Positions 25,430 to 34,049 of a stretch of 64,000 nucleotides of DNA are shown piece by piece. Within the stretch, counting starts at the first letter, position 1; each line of letters starts with the position of its first letter. Origin of the DNA: Actinobacteria bacterium HGW-Actinobacteria-2 (GTDB taxonomy: Bacteria; Actinomycetota; Actinomycetes; Propionibacteriales; Propionibacteriaceae); the NCBI GenBank assembly GCA_002841335.1, contig PHEY01000002.1, positions 186,001-250,000 on the forward strand. Direction: 5' to 3'. The notes under the pieces are model-generated. The model had not been told where the DNA came from. It worked only from the letters and a program-made list of their open reading frames with translations, and did no database searches. The position numbers and the translations under genes were made by a program.

Positions 25430-25921
25430 ATGTCCAGCACGTTCAGCCTCCAGCTGAGCCACGTTCTGCGGACGGTGCTCAACGCAGCCAACCTGAGCAC
25501 CGTGCTCGGGCTGTTGCTGGCCGTAGCCGGGCGCAGCCACCTGCGCGGCGGTGGCAACGGGCTGGTGCTGGCCGAGCACTACCTACTCCCCCTGCCGCAG
25601 CGTGGCGCCTTCACGGTCGGCAATGTGGTGCTGTTCCCCGGCGGCACTCTGGACGAACTGCAGCAGCGCTACCCCGAAGTTCTCACCCACGAGGCCGCTC
25701 ACGCCTGGCAGTACGCCGCCTGTCTCGGGCTGCCGTTCCTGCCGCTGTACGCGCTCGCGTCCGGCTGGTCGTGGTTGCGCACCGGAGACCCGGCATCGGC
25801 CAATGTGTTCGAGCGCGCCGCCAACCTCACCCGTGGCGGTTACGTGGAGCACCCCCGTACAAATGCCGGGTTCGCCCAGGCGGCTGCCGCTTTGGGACTG
25901 CGCCGCACGAACCGCGGGTGA
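25430..25921 (+). CDS. HExxH-motif conserved protein, possible membrane-linked metalloprotease
   Basis: A 163-residue protein. A hydrophobic stretch lies near residues 22-35 ([13 protein letters not shown]), and the motif [11 protein letters not shown] (His87, Glu88, His91) matches the HExxH zinc-protease signature. A further hydrophobic part follows ([13 protein letters not shown]). CACAAT ends six bases before the ATG, so the transcript is probably leaderless. Small actinobacterial proteins of this kind are known but uncharacterised. Protease activity is inference. It is divergent from groEL, whose CIRCE sites overlap this promoter region. Confidence 0.6.
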   Translation: MSSTFSLQLSHVLRTVLNAANLSTVLGLLLAVAGRSHLRGGGNGLVLAEHYLLPLPQRGAFTVGNVVLFPGGTLDELQQRYPEVLTHEAAHAWQYAACLGLPFLPLYALASGWSWLRTGDPASANVFERAANLTRGGYVEHPRTNAGFAQAAAALGLRRTNRG

Positions 25922-25959
25922 CGGCCAGCGCAACGCCACCAGAGACCACCACAAAGCAA

Positions 25960-25990
25960 GAGGACGTCGTCGGATGGCGACGGCGTCCTC
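25960..25990. terminator. Bidirectional terminator hairpin
   Basis: GAGGACGTCGTCG (25960-25972) pairs with CGACGGCGTCCTC (25978-25990) with a single G-U pair and a five-base loop, between two convergent genes. No clear U-run is present. Confidence 0.65.
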
Positions 25991-26007
25991 TCAGGGCTGG
26001 GCGGGTG

Positions 26008-26289
26008 TCAGTGCAGGCTCACACCAAGTCGACGGGCGGTGCGCTCCCGCTGGCGCGACTCGCGGAGGCGACGCAGGCGCTTGATCAGCAACGGATCGTG
26101 GGCCAGGGCGTCAGGGGAGTCGATCAGCGCGTTCAGCAGCTGGTAGTAACGGGTCGGCGAGATGTCGAAACGATCCCGAATCTCGGACTCCTTCGAGCCG
26201 TCCAACGACCACCAGTTCTTCTCGAAGTCCAGCAGTGCCAACTGCTGCTCGCTGAGACCCGAGGTGAGGACCGGCATCGGTGAGGACAT
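26008..26289 (-). CDS. DUF3263 family protein
   Basis: A 93-residue soluble protein of an actinobacterial family with a probable helix-turn-helix part. The conserved block is LSEQQLALLDFEKNWWSLDG followed by SKESEIRDRFDISPTRYYQLL; the latter resembles a recognition helix. The C terminus is basic (RLRRLRESRQRERTARRLGV). TATGAT ends six bases before the ATG, so the mRNA is probably leaderless. DNA binding is plausible but unproven. Confidence 0.8.
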   Translation of the reverse strand: MSSPMPVLTSGLSEQQLALLDFEKNWWSLDGSKESEIRDRFDISPTRYYQLLNALIDSPDALAHDPLLIKRLRRLRESRQRERTARRLGVSLH

Positions 26290-26467
26290 GGCTCAATCAT
26301 AGGTGGAAACCACACCGTTGTCATTCGCTCGACCAGACTCCAACCGTCCTCGCCGACAGCACCGTTCGCCCCTGTGAAGCCGACCCCTTCTCAGGTCGCT
26401 GTGGGGCAAAGGGGCTAGGATCATCGCTGGCACAAGCCACCCACTTGTCGACCAGCGAGGAAGCTAG

Positions 26468-27646
26468 ATGCAGCGGTTGCAGGGTGCGATCCAGCGTTAT
26501 GACTGGGGCACCATCGAAGCCATTCCCGACCTCCTGGGACGTCCGGCCGACGGCCGCCCGTTCGCCGAGTACTGGCTGGGAGCCCACTCCTCGGCACCCG
26601 CCGAACTGGACGGGCAACGCCTGGACGACTATCTCCGCGAACAGCCGGACGCGATCGGCGCACCCAACCGAGCCCGGTTCGGCGACCAGCTCCCCTACCT
26701 GGTGAAGGTGCTGTCGGCTCGACACGCCCTGAGCCTGCAGGCCCATCCGTCGCGGGAGCAGGCAGAGGACGGCTACGCCCGTGAGGAGGCCGCCGGAGTC
26801 GCCTTGGACGCCCCCGAACGCACCTACCGCGACTCGTGGCCCAAGCCGGAGATCCTGATCGCCTTGGACGAGTTCCACACCCTCAGCGGGTTCCGGGATC
26901 CGCGGCACACCGATGCCCTGTTCACCGGCCTGGGCGTAGCCGAGCAACTGGCCAGCGTGATCGGGCCGCTCACCGAGCGTCGCGGCGCCGCCGCCCTGGC
27001 CGAGGTCTTCCTCGACGTGCTGAGCCTGGACGGCGAACGTGCGCGGCTGTCGGAGTTGGTCTGTGCGGCAGCCATGCAGCACAAGGACGACGACGGCGAA
27101 CTCGGCGAGTTCGCGCGCACCGTGATCGAGTTGGACGAAGTGTTCCCCTCCGATCCGGGCATCCTGGCCGCGCTGCTGCTGAACCGCGTGGTGCTGCAGC
27201 CGGGCGAGGCGGTGTTCGTCCGCGCCGGGCAGATGCATGCCCACCTGCGCGGCACCGGGGTGGAAATCATGGCCAACTCCGACAACGTCATTCGCGGCGG
27301 CCTCACCGCCAAGCACGTCGACGTCGAGGAACTGATCAAGGTCGTCGGCTTCGAGGCCGAAATCCCACAGATCACCCGGCCGAACGCCATCGCCCCCGGG
27401 ATCGAGCACTACCCCACCGATTGTCCCGAGTTCGACGTGTGGCGCATCACCGGCAGCACCGGGGAGGCGCTGCCTGGTGCGAGCTCGGCACGAGTGTTGC
27501 TGGTGGTCGACGGCTCGGTGACTCTGTCCGGTCCGGACGGGAACCTGACACTGAACCGCGGCGAGGCCGCCTTCCTGGCGGCCGACGAAGTGGCGTTCCA
27601 CCACGGTAGCGGGACGAGCTTCCTGACCGCCTCCGGGGTGCGGTGA
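26468..27646 (+). CDS. manA: Mannose-6-phosphate isomerase, class I
   Basis: Zinc enzyme that interconverts mannose-6-phosphate and fructose-6-phosphate, linking mannose use and GDP-mannose synthesis to glycolysis. The 392-residue protein has YDWGTIEAIPDLLG near the start, AEYWLGAHSSAPAEL, the zinc/active-site strand LSLQAHPSREQAE, PKPEILIALDEFHTLSGFRD and the C-terminal EIMANSDNVIRGGLTAKHVD typical of type I enzymes. AGGAAG precedes the ATG. Its stop codon overlaps the GTG of the following small kinase gene (GTGA), so the two are coupled. Confidence 0.95.
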   Translation: MQRLQGAIQRYDWGTIEAIPDLLGRPADGRPFAEYWLGAHSSAPAELDGQRLDDYLREQPDAIGAPNRARFGDQLPYLVKVLSARHALSLQAHPSREQAEDGYAREEAAGVALDAPERTYRDSWPKPEILIALDEFHTLSGFRDPRHTDALFTGLGVAEQLASVIGPLTERRGAAALAEVFLDVLSLDGERARLSELVCAAAMQHKDDDGELGEFARTVIELDEVFPSDPGILAALLLNRVVLQPGEAVFVRAGQMHAHLRGTGVEIMANSDNVIRGGLTAKHVDVEELIKVVGFEAEIPQITRPNAIAPGIEHYPTDCPEFDVWRITGSTGEALPGASSARVLLVVDGSVTLSGPDGNLTLNRGEAAFLAADEVAFHHGSGTSFLTASGVR

Positions 27647-28176
27647 CCGACTCCTCGTTGCGCGTCCTGCTGCGAGCGGTCGCGGCTGCCGAGCGCCCGG
27701 TGGTGTTGATCGACGGAGGTGCGGGCTCGGGTAAGTCGACCCTGGCGGCTGAACTCGCCGAGCAGTGGCCCACCAGCGCAACCCCTCAGGTGGTCTGCAC
27801 CGACCAGTTCTGCCCCGGCTGGGACGGGCTGGCGGTGGCCGCAGCCCGCGTGCCCCAGGTGATCGCCACGGCTGAGTTCGTCGAGTGGGACTGGATCGCC
27901 GAGGCGCCGGGCGAGCCTCGCCACCTCGACCCGCGACGTCCGCTGATCATCGAGGGGTGCGGAGCGATCACCCCGGCCAGCCGTGAGCTGGCCACCTTGG
28001 CGATCTGGATGGACGCCCCCGAAGAGCTCCGCCGCGAGCGCGCCCTGGCCCGCGACGGCGAGCTGTTCGCGCCGCACTGGCAGCAGTGGGCCGAGCAGGA
28101 GCAGCGGCACTGGAATGCCGGCAGGCCGTGGGAGCTGGCCGACCTGGTGATCGACGTCGCGGCCGACGCCGTCTGA
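27643..28176 (+). CDS. Small P-loop kinase-like protein
   Basis: A 177-residue nucleoside-triphosphate-binding protein resembling uridine kinase or other small-molecule kinases. The Walker A motif is GGAGSGKST (residues ~25-33), and CTDQFCPGWDGL stands where such kinases have the catalytic D-x-F/Y part. The phrase PLIIEGCGAITP is the Walker B-like strand of this family, and a lid-like RRERALARDGELF follows. The GTG start overlaps the manA stop by four bases. The substrate is unknown; coupling to manA hints at sugar or nucleotide metabolism (inference). Confidence 0.75.
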   Translation: MTDSSLRVLLRAVAAAERPVVLIDGGAGSGKSTLAAELAEQWPTSATPQVVCTDQFCPGWDGLAVAAARVPQVIATAEFVEWDWIAEAPGEPRHLDPRRPLIIEGCGAITPASRELATLAIWMDAPEELRRERALARDGELFAPHWQQWAEQEQRHWNAGRPWELADLVIDVAADAV

Positions 28177-28632
28177 TCAGCGCGGCTTGCGCAGGAACAC
28201 CAGGCCTGGGGCAGCGTCGAAGTCGACATAGCCGGCGCGGCGGTAGTGCCCCAGATTGCGTTCGCTGGACGCACCGGTGAACAGCACCAGCCAGGCCACG
28301 TCCGCCGGCGCCTGGGCTTCGATGTGCCGCAGCAGCAACCCGCCCAGACCTTCACCTTGACGATCGGGGGCGACCATCAGCCGTCCGATCTGCCAGGTGT
28401 CGCCGTCGACAAAGCCACGCACGGCCCCGATCAGCCGGCCTTGGTCGCGCAGCACCCACGCGTGCGGCATCCAACTCCGCACCACCTCCAGCGACTCGTG
28501 CAGCGGCGGAATGTCGGTGGTCTGATTCGTGATCGCCTCAGCCACCCAGCAGCACCGCTGCAGCACCATCACTTCGGCGGCATCGGCCGCGGTGGCAGGA
28601 GCGGGGACCATGGTGGTGATCAGGCTGTTCAC
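28177..28632 (-). CDS. GNAT family N-acetyltransferase
   Basis: A 151-residue acetyl-CoA-dependent acyltransferase. The acetyl-CoA-binding motif is IGRLMVAPDRQGEGLGGLLL (V/I-x-x-x-x-Q/R-x-x-G-x-G/A), with the later FTGASSERNLGHYRRAGYVD as motif B. TAGGCT ends six bases before the GTG at 28632, so the mRNA is probably leaderless. It ends directly against the convergent kinase gene. The substrate is unknown. Confidence 0.88.
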   Translation of the reverse strand: MNSLITTMVPAPATAADAAEVMVLQRCCWVAEAITNQTTDIPPLHESLEVVRSWMPHAWVLRDQGRLIGAVRGFVDGDTWQIGRLMVAPDRQGEGLGGLLLRHIEAQAPADVAWLVLFTGASSERNLGHYRRAGYVDFDAAPGLVFLRKPR

Positions 28633-28749
28633 GGCAGGAGCCTAGTCTGAGGCGAGCATCCCCCAGAGGCGCGCTCATGGGGGCGACTTCTCCTCGGATT
28701 TCCTTGCCCGACGCACGAGGAGCCACAATGATCGGACTGCCTCGCGCAG

Positions 28750-28825
28750 GCCGCGTTAGCTCAGTTGGCAGAGCTCCGATCTTGTAAATCGGTTGTCGGG
28801 AGTTCGATTCTCCCACGCGGCTCCA
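28750..28825 (+). tRNA. tRNA-Thr (anticodon TGT)
   Basis: The 76-base sequence folds as a cloverleaf. The acceptor stem is GCCGCGT with ACGCGGC, the D arm holds AGCTCAGTTGGCAGAGCT, the anticodon stem-loop is CCGATCTTGTAAATCGG with anticodon TGT, and the T arm is GGGAG-TTCGATT-CTCCC. The CCA end is encoded. All invariant bases are in place. Confidence 0.97.
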
Positions 28826-28856
28826 CAGTGTCAGTGGGTCCCCCTACCGTCGAGTC

Positions 28857-29258
28857 ATGGCGTCGTGCCGAGGATGTGGGACCGCGCTGACCAACCGGCA
28901 GCGGCGCTACTGCAGCAACCAGTGCCAGCAACGGCACCGACAGCAGCTCATGACAGCAGAGTGGCTTGCCACCGGAGTGGGCAACCCACGAGCCGAGCCG
29001 GACAACTACATCCGGCGCTTCATCTCGACCGAGCAGGATCAGCGGTGTGCAATCTGCCGAATGACAGCCGCATGGAACGGGCAACCCCTGACCTTCATCC
29101 TGGACCACATCGATGGCAACTCAGACAACAACGTCCGCTCCAATCTCCGTCTGATCTGTCCCAACTGCGACAGTCAGCTGCCGACCTACAAGAGCCGCAA
29201 CCGGGGCAACGGGAGGTACTGGCGGACACAGCGGAGGTCGGAAGGACGCTCCTTCTGA
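28857..29258 (+). CDS. HNH endonuclease-like protein with zinc-ribbon start
   Basis: A 133-residue protein. The N terminus has paired cysteines (SCRGCG, then RYCSNQCQQRH) like a zinc ribbon. A second pair, CAIC, leads into the HNH core (ILDHIDGNSDNNVRSNLRLI, then CPNC), with the DH and the asparagines expected for a beta-beta-alpha metal nuclease. TACCGT ends six bases before the ATG, so the mRNA is probably leaderless. It starts 31 bases after tRNA-Thr, a common site for mobile DNA, but no integrase or repeat is seen. The role could be DNA repair, restriction or a mobile remnant. Confidence 0.7.
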   Translation: MASCRGCGTALTNRQRRYCSNQCQQRHRQQLMTAEWLATGVGNPRAEPDNYIRRFISTEQDQRCAICRMTAAWNGQPLTFILDHIDGNSDNNVRSNLRLICPNCDSQLPTYKSRNRGNGRYWRTQRRSEGRSF

Positions 29259-29267
29259 CGCAGTCGC

Positions 29268-29999
29268 TCAGGCGGTCTTTCGAGCCTGTTGGCGCCAGGT
29301 GCTCACGATCACGACCACCAAGATGGCCAGCGAGACGTACCACAGGTAGTTGCCGTAGGTCTCCATGACGAAGCGGGCCGGCTCGCCGAAGTACCAGCCG
29401 ATCCACAGGTAGCCGCCGGTGGTCACCAGCGAGCTCAGGATCGAGACGGTCAGCAGTTTCTTCAGGCTGGTTCCGGCCTCACCCAGGACGGCCAGGATCA
29501 CCGCCCGCGGCAGCGGGATCGGCAGGAAGTTCACGATGATGGCCAACGTCTCGTACTTGCGGGCGAACTTCTCGGCGCGATCGTTCCAACGGCGAGCCCG
29601 GGCCGAGCGTCCCGACCACACCTCGATCAGGTCGCGGCCCCACAGGCGTCCGGCCCACCAATAGATCCAGTCGAACTTCACGAAGCCCAACGTGGCCAGC
29701 GCCCACACCAGCGGCCACCACGGGTTTCCGCCTTGGGCCAGCGCTCCGGTCATCACCACGCCGCTCCACGAACCCTGCGAGGCCAGCACCATCGGCGCCG
29801 AGGCCAACATGCCCGGCCGCAAGATCGAAATGACCACGCCGTAGATGGCGGCTGCGGTCAGCCACGAAAAGCACAGAATGTCGGCCTTCGTCGGCTTGTG
29901 CTTCCAGGGTAACGACGGGTCGTCCCACCACTCCTGGGTGGACGCCGCCTCCGAATCGGACGCGGGCAGGTCACCGTCGGTCGGCTGGGGATCAGTCAC
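29268..29999 (-). CDS. VTT-domain (DedA-like) membrane protein
   Basis: A 243-residue inner-membrane protein with ~5 hydrophobic segments after a polar acidic head. The VTT-type core holds FDWIYWWAGRLWG, then FARKYETLAIIVNFLPIPLP followed by RAVILAVLGEAG, and a C-terminal LWIGWYFGEPARFVMETYG. DedA proteins are implicated in lipid flipping and membrane homeostasis; the role here is unknown. TAGGCT ends six bases before the GTG at 29999, so the mRNA is probably leaderless. Confidence 0.8.
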   Translation of the reverse strand: MTDPQPTDGDLPASDSEAASTQEWWDDPSLPWKHKPTKADILCFSWLTAAAIYGVVISILRPGMLASAPMVLASQGSWSGVVMTGALAQGGNPWWPLVWALATLGFVKFDWIYWWAGRLWGRDLIEVWSGRSARARRWNDRAEKFARKYETLAIIVNFLPIPLPRAVILAVLGEAGTSLKKLLTVSILSSLVTTGGYLWIGWYFGEPARFVMETYGNYLWYVSLAILVVVIVSTWRQQARKTA

Positions 30000-30098
30000 G
30001 CGGTGAGCCTACCTGCCGGCACCCACGGTGAGTTCTGCGTAGAAGGTCTATCTCCAGAACACTCCCAGGTATGCACAAAGCCATGCCATGATGTGGGT

Positions 30099-30159
30099 GG
30101 CCGCGACGACGCGGCCGGTTTCCACTACGGATCGTCGGGCACGTACCTGCCCGTGGAAA
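30099..30159 (+). promoter_or_regulatory. Structured 5' leader of the msiK-like gene
   Basis: Two hairpins lie directly before the ribosome binding site. The first is GGCCGCG-ACGA-CGCGGCC (30099-30116). The second is TTTCCAC (30119-30125) with GTGGAAA (30153-30159), enclosing GGGCA/TGCCC and an 11-base one-sided bulge. The outer 3' arm runs into AAAGGA, so folding could hide the ribosome binding site. A conserved leader, the msiK RNA motif, has been described before such ATPase genes in actinobacteria. Identity with it is my inference. Confidence 0.5.
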
Positions 30160-30170
30160 GGATGTTTGGC

Positions 30171-31268
<1,098 letters not shown>

Positions 31269-31284
31269 GCCGTTCGCGGTCTTC

Positions 31285-31316
31285 GCTGCGGGTCGGTGCC
31301 ACCACCGGCCCGCAGC
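31285..31316 (+). terminator. Terminator hairpin after the msiK-like gene
   Basis: GCTGCGGG (31285-31292) pairs with CCCGCAGC (31309-31316), with an inner CGGTG-ccac-CACCG stem. It lies 16 bases after the stop codon. No U-run follows. Confidence 0.6.
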
Positions 31317-31343
31317 ACCACCCCTGACGTTGGGAAGTGACTG

Positions 31344-32717
31344 GTGCCCCAGTTCTTGTCGGCCAGGCCGGATGCCCGGCTGATTCCGCTGCCCTGGGAG
31401 CTGCCGCTGGCCGATTGGCCGACCGGTCTACTGGTCGCGCTGCCGCGCGGCATCTCGCGTCACGTCGTCCGATTCATCAAGGTGGGCGGCTCGGTCTACG
31501 CCGCCAAAGAGGTGCTGGAACACCTGGCTCGCCACGAGTACCGCCTCCTCACCGAGCTGCATCGGGCCCACACGCCGTCGGTGGAGCCGGTCGCAGTGAT
31601 CACCGGACGTGAGGACGCCGAGGGCAACCCGCTCGATCCGGTGCTGGTCACCCGACACCTGGAGTTCTCCCTCCCCTACCGCTCTCTGTTCGCCCAGGGG
31701 GTGCGGGCGGAGACGGTGAGCCGCCTGCTCGACGCGCTGGTGCTGCTGCTGGCCCGGCTGCATCTGGTCGGCTTCTTGTGGGGGGACGTGTCGCTGTCGA
31801 ACGTGCTGTTCCGCCGTGACGCCGGCGAGTTCGCCGCCTATCTGGTGGACGCCGAGACCGGCGAGTTGCATCCCCGTCTCACCGACGGTCAGCGCGAACA
31901 CGACCTGATGATCGCGACCACCAATCTGTACGGCGAGTTCTGCGACCTGCAAGCCGGCAACCTGCTGGACGAGTCACTGGAGCCCCAGCGGCTGGTCGAG
32001 TCCATCCTGGCCCGCTACCGGGAGCTGTGGGTCGAGCTCACCGGGGTGGAGGAGTTCGCCGACACCGAGCTGTCCCGCATCGAGAAGCGCGTACGTCGGC
32101 TCAACGCGTTGGGTTTCGACGTCGCCGAGTTGGCGATCGACACCCTCGCCGACGGGTCGCGTATTCGGATCCAACCCAAGGTGGTCGACGCCGGACACCA
32201 CTCCCGCCGCCTGCTGCGCCTGACCGGGCTGGACGTCGAGGAGAACCAGGCCCGTCGGCTGCTCAACGACCTGGACACCTTCCGAGCGCGCACCGGGCAG
32301 AGTCACATCGACGAGCCGGTGGTCGCTCACCAGTGGTTGACCGACCAGTTCCAGGCCGTGGTGGACGCGGTCCCGCAGGAGCTGCGGGGCAAGCGCGACG
32401 CCGCACAGCTGTACCACGAGCTCCTCGACTATCGCTGGTACGCCTCCCAGGCCCAACGCCGCGAGGTGCCACTGGCCGAGGCCACCGCCGGCTACATCCG
32501 CGACGTCCTGACCACGCTGCCCGACGAGGTCGTCGCGGCCGCGGACGGACGCCAGTTGGCCAACCCGTTCGACCCGTCCCAGGGCTACGCCGATGACGAC
32601 GACACCCCGATGCCGATCGACCCCTGGGAGAGCGGCGAGATGCCGGCCATGCGCGCCGACGTCCTCGACATCGAGGCGCTGCGCCGCAAGGCGCGGGAGT
32701 CGGGCTCAGCGTTGTAG
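31344..32717 (+). CDS. DUF4032 family protein with kinase-like fold
   Basis: A 457-residue actinobacterial protein. The N-terminal half resembles lipopolysaccharide/Kdo-type small-molecule kinases. VRFIKVGGSVYAAKEV provides a Lys, LLARLHLVGFLWGDVSLSNV resembles a catalytic loop with Asp and Asn, and AAYLVDAETGEL a metal-binding Asp strand. The C-terminal ~200 residues are the DUF4032 part, ending in an acidic stretch (YADDDDTPMPIDPWES). GTG at 31344 follows GGAAGTGA. The phosphate acceptor is unknown. The stop codon overlaps the operator of the next gene pair. Confidence 0.78.
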   Translation: MPQFLSARPDARLIPLPWELPLADWPTGLLVALPRGISRHVVRFIKVGGSVYAAKEVLEHLARHEYRLLTELHRAHTPSVEPVAVITGREDAEGNPLDPVLVTRHLEFSLPYRSLFAQGVRAETVSRLLDALVLLLARLHLVGFLWGDVSLSNVLFRRDAGEFAAYLVDAETGELHPRLTDGQREHDLMIATTNLYGEFCDLQAGNLLDESLEPQRLVESILARYRELWVELTGVEEFADTELSRIEKRVRRLNALGFDVAELAIDTLADGSRIRIQPKVVDAGHHSRRLLRLTGLDVEENQARRLLNDLDTFRARTGQSHIDEPVVAHQWLTDQFQAVVDAVPQELRGKRDAAQLYHELLDYRWYASQAQRREVPLAEATAGYIRDVLTTLPDEVVAAADGRQLANPFDPSQGYADDDDTPMPIDPWESGEMPAMRADVLDIEALRRKARESGSAL

Positions 32718-32756
32718 CAACCTCTGCATTGCTACACAAACCGTGCTTATGTAGCA
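32713..32756. promoter_or_regulatory. Operator and -10 region of the membrane protein/YtrA-type regulator pair
   Basis: A perfect inverted repeat, TGTAGCAA (32713-32720) and TTGCTACA (32729-32736) with an eight-base spacer, is followed by a third half-site TGTAGCA at 32750-32756. The latter overlaps the presumed -10 box TAGCAT. Autoregulation by the GntR-type protein encoded by the second gene is the simplest reading. Confidence 0.7.
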
Positions 32757-32763
32757 TGTGGTC

Positions 32764-33666
32764 ATGATTGAGTTCGAGCTGCCAGACCTGGGAATGTGGA
32801 TCTTCGTGGTCCCCCTCACTGCGATCGGCTGCTTCCTGCTGTGGCCGCATTCTCGCCAACGACGGCAGAAGTGGGCCGAGCAATGGGCTCGGCAAAACCT
32901 CGTCCGGCTCACTCCCGAGATCAACGATGCCGTCGTGACCAACGCCACCATCACGGGACGGGTCGCCGGGGTCGCCGCCATCCTCGTGGCCGCAATTGAG
33001 GCAGCGATGACCCTCACTTCCCCCGACGGCGACATCCCGACTCCCCAGCTCTGGACGCTGGTGATCAGCTTCGGCGCCCTGCTCACCGGGGTCGGCGTGT
33101 GGCGCCTGCAATCCCCTTGGCTACGCCCCAGCGCCACCCGCGCGGCCCACCTGCGTTCGACCCGGCTCAGCGACTACGTCCCGCCGTCCTTGCGCTGGAG
33201 CGCGAGGACGGCTGCAGCCTTGTGCTTGGCTGCTGCTGTCGGGGTCGCGCTGCTCGATCCGGCCTCAGTCACCACTACGGCAGGATTGAGCACTCTGATT
33301 CCAGCGGGCATCGTCGTCGCCGCAGCGATCATGGCCGAATGGAGCGGACGCATCGCCGCAGCCCATCCCCAACCAGCCCGTGACGCAGTTGAGCTCTACG
33401 CGCAGGATGCGTGGCGCGCCGGCATTGCCCGCCAGGGCTTCCAAGGAGTCGCCATGTGGGGTGGGCTCGTCCTCGGCTTCACCGGAACACAGATCCCGGG
33501 ACACGCCCAGCTCGTCGGCACCATCACCCAGCTCATCGGACTCTCACTGATGATCGGGGCCACCTTGACCACGGCGGCTCTGCCCCCGATCGAATGGACG
33601 CGCAAACGCCTGTGGCCCAGCCTCGGCCCCGGCGAGTGGGTCAGCGCACAGGCGGTGACGCTGTGA
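32764..33666 (+). CDS. Membrane protein paired with a YtrA-type regulator
   Basis: A 300-residue protein with about seven hydrophobic segments, among them MWIFVVPLTAIGCFLLW at the N terminus and LSTLIPAGIVVAAAIMAEW in the second half. No family was recognised and no ATPase gene lies beside it, so an ABC permease role is not supported. ATG at 32764 is preferred to GTG at 32758 because TAGCAT ends exactly six bases upstream, giving a leaderless mRNA. Its stop overlaps the GTG of the regulator gene (GTGA), so both are made together. Confidence 0.68.
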   Translation: MIEFELPDLGMWIFVVPLTAIGCFLLWPHSRQRRQKWAEQWARQNLVRLTPEINDAVVTNATITGRVAGVAAILVAAIEAAMTLTSPDGDIPTPQLWTLVISFGALLTGVGVWRLQSPWLRPSATRAAHLRSTRLSDYVPPSLRWSARTAAALCLAAAVGVALLDPASVTTTAGLSTLIPAGIVVAAAIMAEWSGRIAAAHPQPARDAVELYAQDAWRAGIARQGFQGVAMWGGLVLGFTGTQIPGHAQLVGTITQLIGLSLMIGATLTTAALPPIEWTRKRLWPSLGPGEWVSAQAVTL

Positions 33667-34013
33667 TCACCATCGACCCGACCCTGCCCGAGCCGCCCTA
33701 CGACCAGGTGAAGCGCCAGATTTCGGAGGCGGTCGCCGCCGGCGAACTGCAACCAGGCGACAAACTGCCCACCGTCCGCCGACTGGCCGACGATCTGGGG
33801 CTGGCACCCAACACGGTGGCCCGCGCCTATCGCGAACTGGAGGCGGCTGGAGTGCTGGACACCCGCGGACGGGCGGGCACCTTCGTCACCGGCGACCAGC
33901 GCAGCCGGGCGGCACGCCAGGCTGCAGCCGAGTACGCCCACAAGAGCCGGGAGTTGGGGCTCAGCACCACCGAGGCGATCGAACTGCTCACCAGAGCCCT
34001 GGCCACCGACTGA
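33663..34013 (+). CDS. GntR family regulator, short YtrA type
   Basis: A 116-residue repressor-like protein. The winged helix is complete: PPYDQVKRQISEAVAAGELQ, then GDKLPTVRRLADDLGLAPNT and VARAYRELEAAGVLDTRGRA. Only ~40 helical residues follow, as in the YtrA subgroup, which has no large ligand domain. The GTG start overlaps the upstream stop codon by four bases. The operator at 32713-32756 is the likely target. YtrA regulators often control membrane exporter genes in cell-envelope stress; that is family knowledge, not shown here. Confidence 0.9.
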   Translation: MITIDPTLPEPPYDQVKRQISEAVAAGELQPGDKLPTVRRLADDLGLAPNTVARAYRELEAAGVLDTRGRAGTFVTGDQRSRAARQAAAEYAHKSRELGLSTTEAIELLTRALATD

Positions 34014-34049
34014 ATCGCCGCGTCCGACAACCCCCGATAGACTTCCCCG

